Source: Pseudomonadota bacterium (GTDB lineage Bacteria; Pseudomonadota; Alphaproteobacteria; Sphingomonadales; Sphingomonadaceae). From it: 7,527 bases of DNA. The stretch's first letter is position 1. Every line of letters begins with the position of its first letter. The stretch covers positions 1-7,527 of the forward strand of contig JAEWKG010000051.1 in NCBI GenBank assembly GCA_023386135.1, in the 5' to 3' direction. The notes under the pieces are model-generated. The model saw nothing but the letters and a program-made list of their open reading frames with translations, was not told where the DNA came from and ran no database searches. Below, in pieces: positions 5,284 to 7,527 of this stretch. The position numbers and the translations under genes were made by a program.

Positions 5284-6189
5284 ATGACACCGGCGCGCGA
5301 TCCTTCCCGTAGCTTTCAGGACATGATCCTGACGCTCCACGATTTCTGGAGTGCGAACGGCTGCCTGATCCTGCAGCCCTATGACATGCGCATGGGGGCG
5401 GGCACCTTTCACACCGCGACCACCCTGCGTGCGCTGGGGCCGGAGCCGTGGAACGCCGCTTTCGTCCAGCCCTGCCGCCGCCCGACCGACGGCCGCTACG
5501 GCGAGAACCCCAACCGGCTGCAGCACTACTACCAATACCAGGTGATCCTGAAGCCGAGCCCGCCCGACCTGCAGGACCTTTACCTCAAGAGCCTCGAAGT
5601 CATCGGCATCGACCCGCTGAAGCACGACATCCGCTTTGTGGAGGACGACTGGGAAAGCCCGACGCTCGGCGCCTGGGGCTTGGGCTGGGAAGTCTGGTGC
5701 GACGGGATGGAGGTGACGCAGTTCACCTACTTCCAGCAAATGGGCGGCTTCGACTGCAAGCCGGTCGCGGGCGAGCTGACATACGGGCTTGAGCGCCTCG
5801 CGATGTACATCCAGGGCGTCGACAACGTGTACGATCTCGACTTCGACGGCCGCGGTTTCACTTACGGCCAGGTGTTTCTCGAGAACGAGAAGCAGATGTC
5901 GAAGTGGAACTTCGAAGTCGCCAATACGCCTGCGCTGTTCGACCTGTTTGCGAAGGCCGAGGCCGAGTGCCGCAACGCGCTCAACGCCGACGTGCCGATC
6001 GCCGCCTACGAGCAGGCGATCGAGGCCAGCCACGTGTTCAACCTTCTGCAGGCGCGCGGCGTGATCAGCGTGCAGGAACGCGCCAGCTACATGGGCCGCG
6101 TCCGCGATCTCGCTCGTTCCAGCTGCGAGGCCTACGCCGCCAAGATGACGCCCGAGTGGCAGGCCAAATTCCCGGGGTGGACGCTATGA
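5284..6189 (+). CDS. glyQ: Glycine--tRNA ligase, alpha subunit
   Basis: A 301-residue class II aminoacyl-tRNA synthetase subunit holding the glycyl-adenylate active site of the bacterial alpha2beta2 enzyme, which charges tRNA-Gly in the cytoplasm. FQDMILTLHDFW (11-22) matches the usual N-terminus. GRYGENPNRLQHYYQYQV (70-87) contains motif 2, followed by FVEDDWESPTLGAWGLGWEV (118-137), GMEVTQFTYFQQ (141-152) and motif 3, GELTYGLERLAMY (163-175). Length is normal. The ATG at 5284 is chosen over the GTG two codons upstream, but neither has a clear Shine-Dalgarno. A -35-like TTGACG (5247-5252) with CATTTG 17 bases on would start RNA almost at the ATG, so a leaderless transcript is possible. The stop TGA overlaps an ATG (6186-6189), probably the remnant of a direct overlap with glyS. 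Confidence 0.97.
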   Translation: MTPARDPSRSFQDMILTLHDFWSANGCLILQPYDMRMGAGTFHTATTLRALGPEPWNAAFVQPCRRPTDGRYGENPNRLQHYYQYQVILKPSPPDLQDLYLKSLEVIGIDPLKHDIRFVEDDWESPTLGAWGLGWEVWCDGMEVTQFTYFQQMGGFDCKPVAGELTYGLERLAMYIQGVDNVYDLDFDGRGFTYGQVFLENEKQMSKWNFEVANTPALFDLFAKAEAECRNALNADVPIAAYEQAIEASHVFNLLQARGVISVQERASYMGRVRDLARSSCEAYAAKMTPEWQAKFPGWTL

Positions 6190-6215
6190 GCGACTTCCAT
6201 CCCCACGCGCTCAAT

Positions 6216-6242
6216 CGTCATCCTGAACTCGTTTCAGGATCC
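6216..6242 (+). repeat. REP unit, left arm
   Basis: Palindrome with stem ATCCTGAA (6220-6227) and TTCAGGAT (6233-6240), loop CTCGT. Begins 27 bases after the glyQ stop. No T-run follows, so it is a poor intrinsic terminator. Confidence 0.8.
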
Positions 6243-6327
6243 GTCGTGCCGCAAGCGCGGTGCCCGCAGCAAATACGCAACGGCGAGGCCGTACGTTCCT
6301 CCCGCGCTCTCGCCCCGGAGGCGAAAT

Positions 6328-6354
6328 GGACCCTGAAACATGTTCAGGGTGACG
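6328..6354 (-). repeat. REP unit, right arm (inverted)
   Basis: Palindrome with stem ACCCTGAA (6330-6337) and TTCAGGGT (6343-6350), loop ACATG. Ends 27 bases before the glyS ATG. Its stem is one G-C pair richer than the left arm through a paired change. Confidence 0.8.
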
Positions 6355-6381
6355 AAGGGGTTTTGGTCAGGGGGAGGGGGC

Positions 6382-7527
6382 ATGTCTGACTTCCTCCTTG
6401 AACTGCGCTGCGAGGAAATCCCCGCGCGGATGCAGAAGGGCGCGCGCGCCGACCTCGAAAAGCTGTTCCGTGCCCAGATGGACGCCGCGGGCGTGCCCTT
6501 GGGCGAGCTCACCGTGTGGTCCACCCCGCGCCGGCTCGCGCTAATCGCGCGCGAACTGCCGGACAGCACGCTGGCGGTGAGCGAGGAGACCAAGGGCCCG
6601 CGCACCAGCGCGCCCGATCAGGCGCTCGAGGGTTTCCTGCGCAAGACCGGCCTTAGCAAGGACCAGCTCACCGAGCGCGACGGCGTGTGGTACGCGGTGG
6701 TCGAGAAGCCCGGCCGCGCGGTGCGCGACGTGCTCGCCGAAGCGATCCCCGCGATCGTGCGCGCCTTCCCGTGGCCCAAGTCGATGCGCTGGGGCGCCGC
6801 TTCGCTCTCGACCGAATCTCCGCGTTGGGTGCGGCCGCTGTCAGGCATCGTCGCGATCCTCGGCGAGGACTTGGTCGAGTGCCAGGTCGGCGAGATCGCC
6901 AGCGGATTCATGACCCTTGGTCACCGCTTCCACCACTCCGGCCCGATCACCATCGGCGGGGCAGACGATTATCAGGAAAAGCTGCGCGCCTGCCACGTGA
7001 TGGTCGATCAGGCGGAGCGCGAAGGCATCGTGCGCGAGATGGCCCGCGCGGCCGCTCTTGCGGAGGGGCTCGCGTTGATCGAGGACGAGGGGCTGGTGGT
7101 CGAGAACGCCGGCCTCACCGAATGGCCGGTGCCGCTGCTTGGCCGCTTCGACGAAGCCTATCTCGACGTCCCGCCCGAGGTGATCCAGCTCACCGCGCGG
7201 GTGAACCAGAAGTACTTCGTCTGCGAAGACGCGGCCGGCAAGCTCGCCAACGCGTTCGTCTGCACCGCCAACATCGAGGCGGCCGACGGCGGCGCGGCGA
7301 TTGTCGACGGCAACCGCAAGGTCCTCGCCGCGCGCCTCTCCGACGCGCGCTTCTTCTGGGAACAGGACCGCAAGACCCCGCTCGCCGAGCACGCCAGGAA
7401 GCTCAAGCGGATCACCTTCCACGAGAAGCCCGGCACCGTCGCCGACAAGGTCGAGCGGGGCGCCAAGCTGGCGCGGTGGCTGGTCGAGGAAGGGATCGTC
7501 AATCCTCCCCGGAACGGGGAGGGGGAC
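6382..7527 (+). CDS. glyS: Glycine--tRNA ligase, beta subunit (5' part; runs off the window)
   Basis: The first 382 codons of the tRNA-binding partner of GlyQ; the family is usually about 690-750 residues, so roughly half is present and the HD-like and DALR anticodon-binding parts lie beyond the edge. The N-terminus FLLELRCEEIPARMQ is typical. STPRRLAL, PKSMRWG, WVRPL, GHRFH, TEWPVPLLGRF, NQKYF, ANIE and RFFWEQDRK follow in family order, and FHEKPGTVADKVERGAKLARWLVEEG is aligned by eye with the E. coli segment near residues 330-350. The ATG at 6382 has GGAGG (6373-6377) four bases before it. The final nine codons (NPPRNGEGD) do not resemble the family and coincide with a palindrome (7504-7522), probably an in-frame repeat insertion. 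The gap to glyQ is filled by a REP pair rather than the expected tight junction. Confidence 0.95.
   Translation, partial: MSDFLLELRCEEIPARMQKGARADLEKLFRAQMDAAGVPLGELTVWSTPRRLALIARELPDSTLAVSEETKGPRTSAPDQALEGFLRKTGLSKDQLTERDGVWYAVVEKPGRAVRDVLAEAIPAIVRAFPWPKSMRWGAASLSTESPRWVRPLSGIVAILGEDLVECQVGEIASGFMTLGHRFHHSGPITIGGADDYQEKLRACHVMVDQAEREGIVREMARAAALAEGLALIEDEGLVVENAGLTEWPVPLLGRFDEAYLDVPPEVIQLTARVNQKYFVCEDAAGKLANAFVCTANIEAADGGAAIVDGNRKVLAARLSDARFFWEQDRKTPLAEHARKLKRITFHEKPGTVADKVERGAKLARWLVEEGIVNPPRNGEGD
7504..7522. repeat. GC-rich palindrome inside glyS, left end of a probable repeat
   Basis: CCTCCCC (7504-7510) and GGGGAGG (7516-7522) form a perfect 7-base stem around GGAAC, followed by GGGAC at the window edge. 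I recall this core as the start of a longer dispersed repeat in alphaproteobacterial genomes. It is read here in the glyS frame as PPRNGEG. The 10-mer GGGGAGGGGG within it (7516-7525) also occurs just before the glyS start (6371-6380). The rest of the element is outside the window. Confidence 0.55.

Larger units (their letters stand above)
6216..6354. repeat. REPIN-like element: two inverted REP palindromes
   Basis: Two 27-base units (6216-6242 and 6328-6354) are inverted copies of each other, differing at four positions, with 85 bases between them. Each is itself a hairpin with an 8-base perfect stem: ATCCTGAA/TTCAGGAT (6220-6240) and ACCCTGAA/TTCAGGGT (6330-6350). The stem difference is compensatory (T-A against C-G), so structure is kept. 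The right unit, with the flanking GGCGAAATGG, is the form I recall as widespread in sphingomonad genomes. The element fills nearly all of the glyQ-glyS gap. The spacer has a small hairpin (CGCC..GGCG) and no gene. Confidence 0.8.
6186..6389 (+). other. 67-codon ORF spanning the repeat between glyQ and glyS
   Basis: Opens at the ATG overlapping the glyQ stop and runs through the whole repeat element. It stops eight bases inside glyS in another frame. It encodes MSDF followed by translated repeat, including RHPELVSGS, a peptide that recurs in sphingomonad annotations only because the REP element is translated. Probably not a functional protein. Since it starts at the glyQ stop and ends over the glyS start, translating it could still deliver ribosomes to glyS. 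Confidence 0.3.

Noticed and set aside
5125..6033. A 302-codon minus-strand ORF
   Set aside because: Exact antisense shadow of glyQ; Val/Leu/Arg/His-rich translation without family features.
6216..6354. Two repeat units as a CRISPR array or attachment sites
   Set aside because: Only two units, inverted rather than direct, each a hairpin, with no cas or integrase gene nearby; they match the REP-pair pattern.
6841..7422. A 193-codon minus-strand ORF
   Set aside because: Antisense of the conserved middle of glyS; no independent evidence.

Overview
This GC-rich window looks like core chromosome of an alphaproteobacterium of the order Sphingomonadales (Sphingomonas/Erythrobacter-like). The reasons are the gene content and order (a two-domain L25/CTC protein next to peptidyl-tRNA hydrolase, tandem TraB/GumN lipoproteins, separate glyQ and glyS) and an inverted pair of CCTGAAC..GTTTCAGG palindromes. 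From memory, that repeat is very common in sphingomonad intergenic regions; placement is by recognition, not by a search.

Layout. The left two thirds (47-5128) is read on the minus strand. In transcription order it holds: (i) a three-gene module of a four-helix membrane protein (4742-5128), an XRE-type HTH regulator (4548-4745) and a 51-residue single-span membrane protein (4409-4564), with each start overlapping the end of the gene before; (ii) two paralogous TraB/GumN lipoproteins (3439-4347 and 2567-3442), joined by a GTGA overlap; (iii) rplY (1816-2460), closed by a clear intrinsic terminator; (iv) a small P-loop kinase-like gene (1213-1722) and pth (634-1203), nine bases apart; (v) a CPBP-family membrane protease (47-574) behind its own promoter with an 11-base-arm palindrome. 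The right third is on the plus strand: glyQ (5284-6189) and the first 382 codons of glyS (6382 to the window end), the two subunits of the alpha2beta2 glycyl-tRNA synthetase. No stretch over 300 bases lacks a gene.

Most of the window is translation housekeeping (L25, Pth, GlyQ, GlyS). The less ordinary parts are regulatory and repeat-based. The XRE module starts from a promoter with a perfect TTGACA -35. Three GAC..GTC palindromes centred at 5163, 5183 and 5203, 20 bases apart, cover its -10, its -35 and a position upstream, which suggests autoregulation. The CPBP promoter has a near-perfect operator between and over its -35 and -10. The glyQ-glyS junction has been opened by a REP-pair element of 139 bases, with a start-like ATG-Ser-Asp-Phe on both sides of it. 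At the extreme right edge a second kind of palindrome (CCTCCCC..GGGGAGG) is read in frame inside glyS, as though a repeat has inserted into an essential gene without closing the frame.
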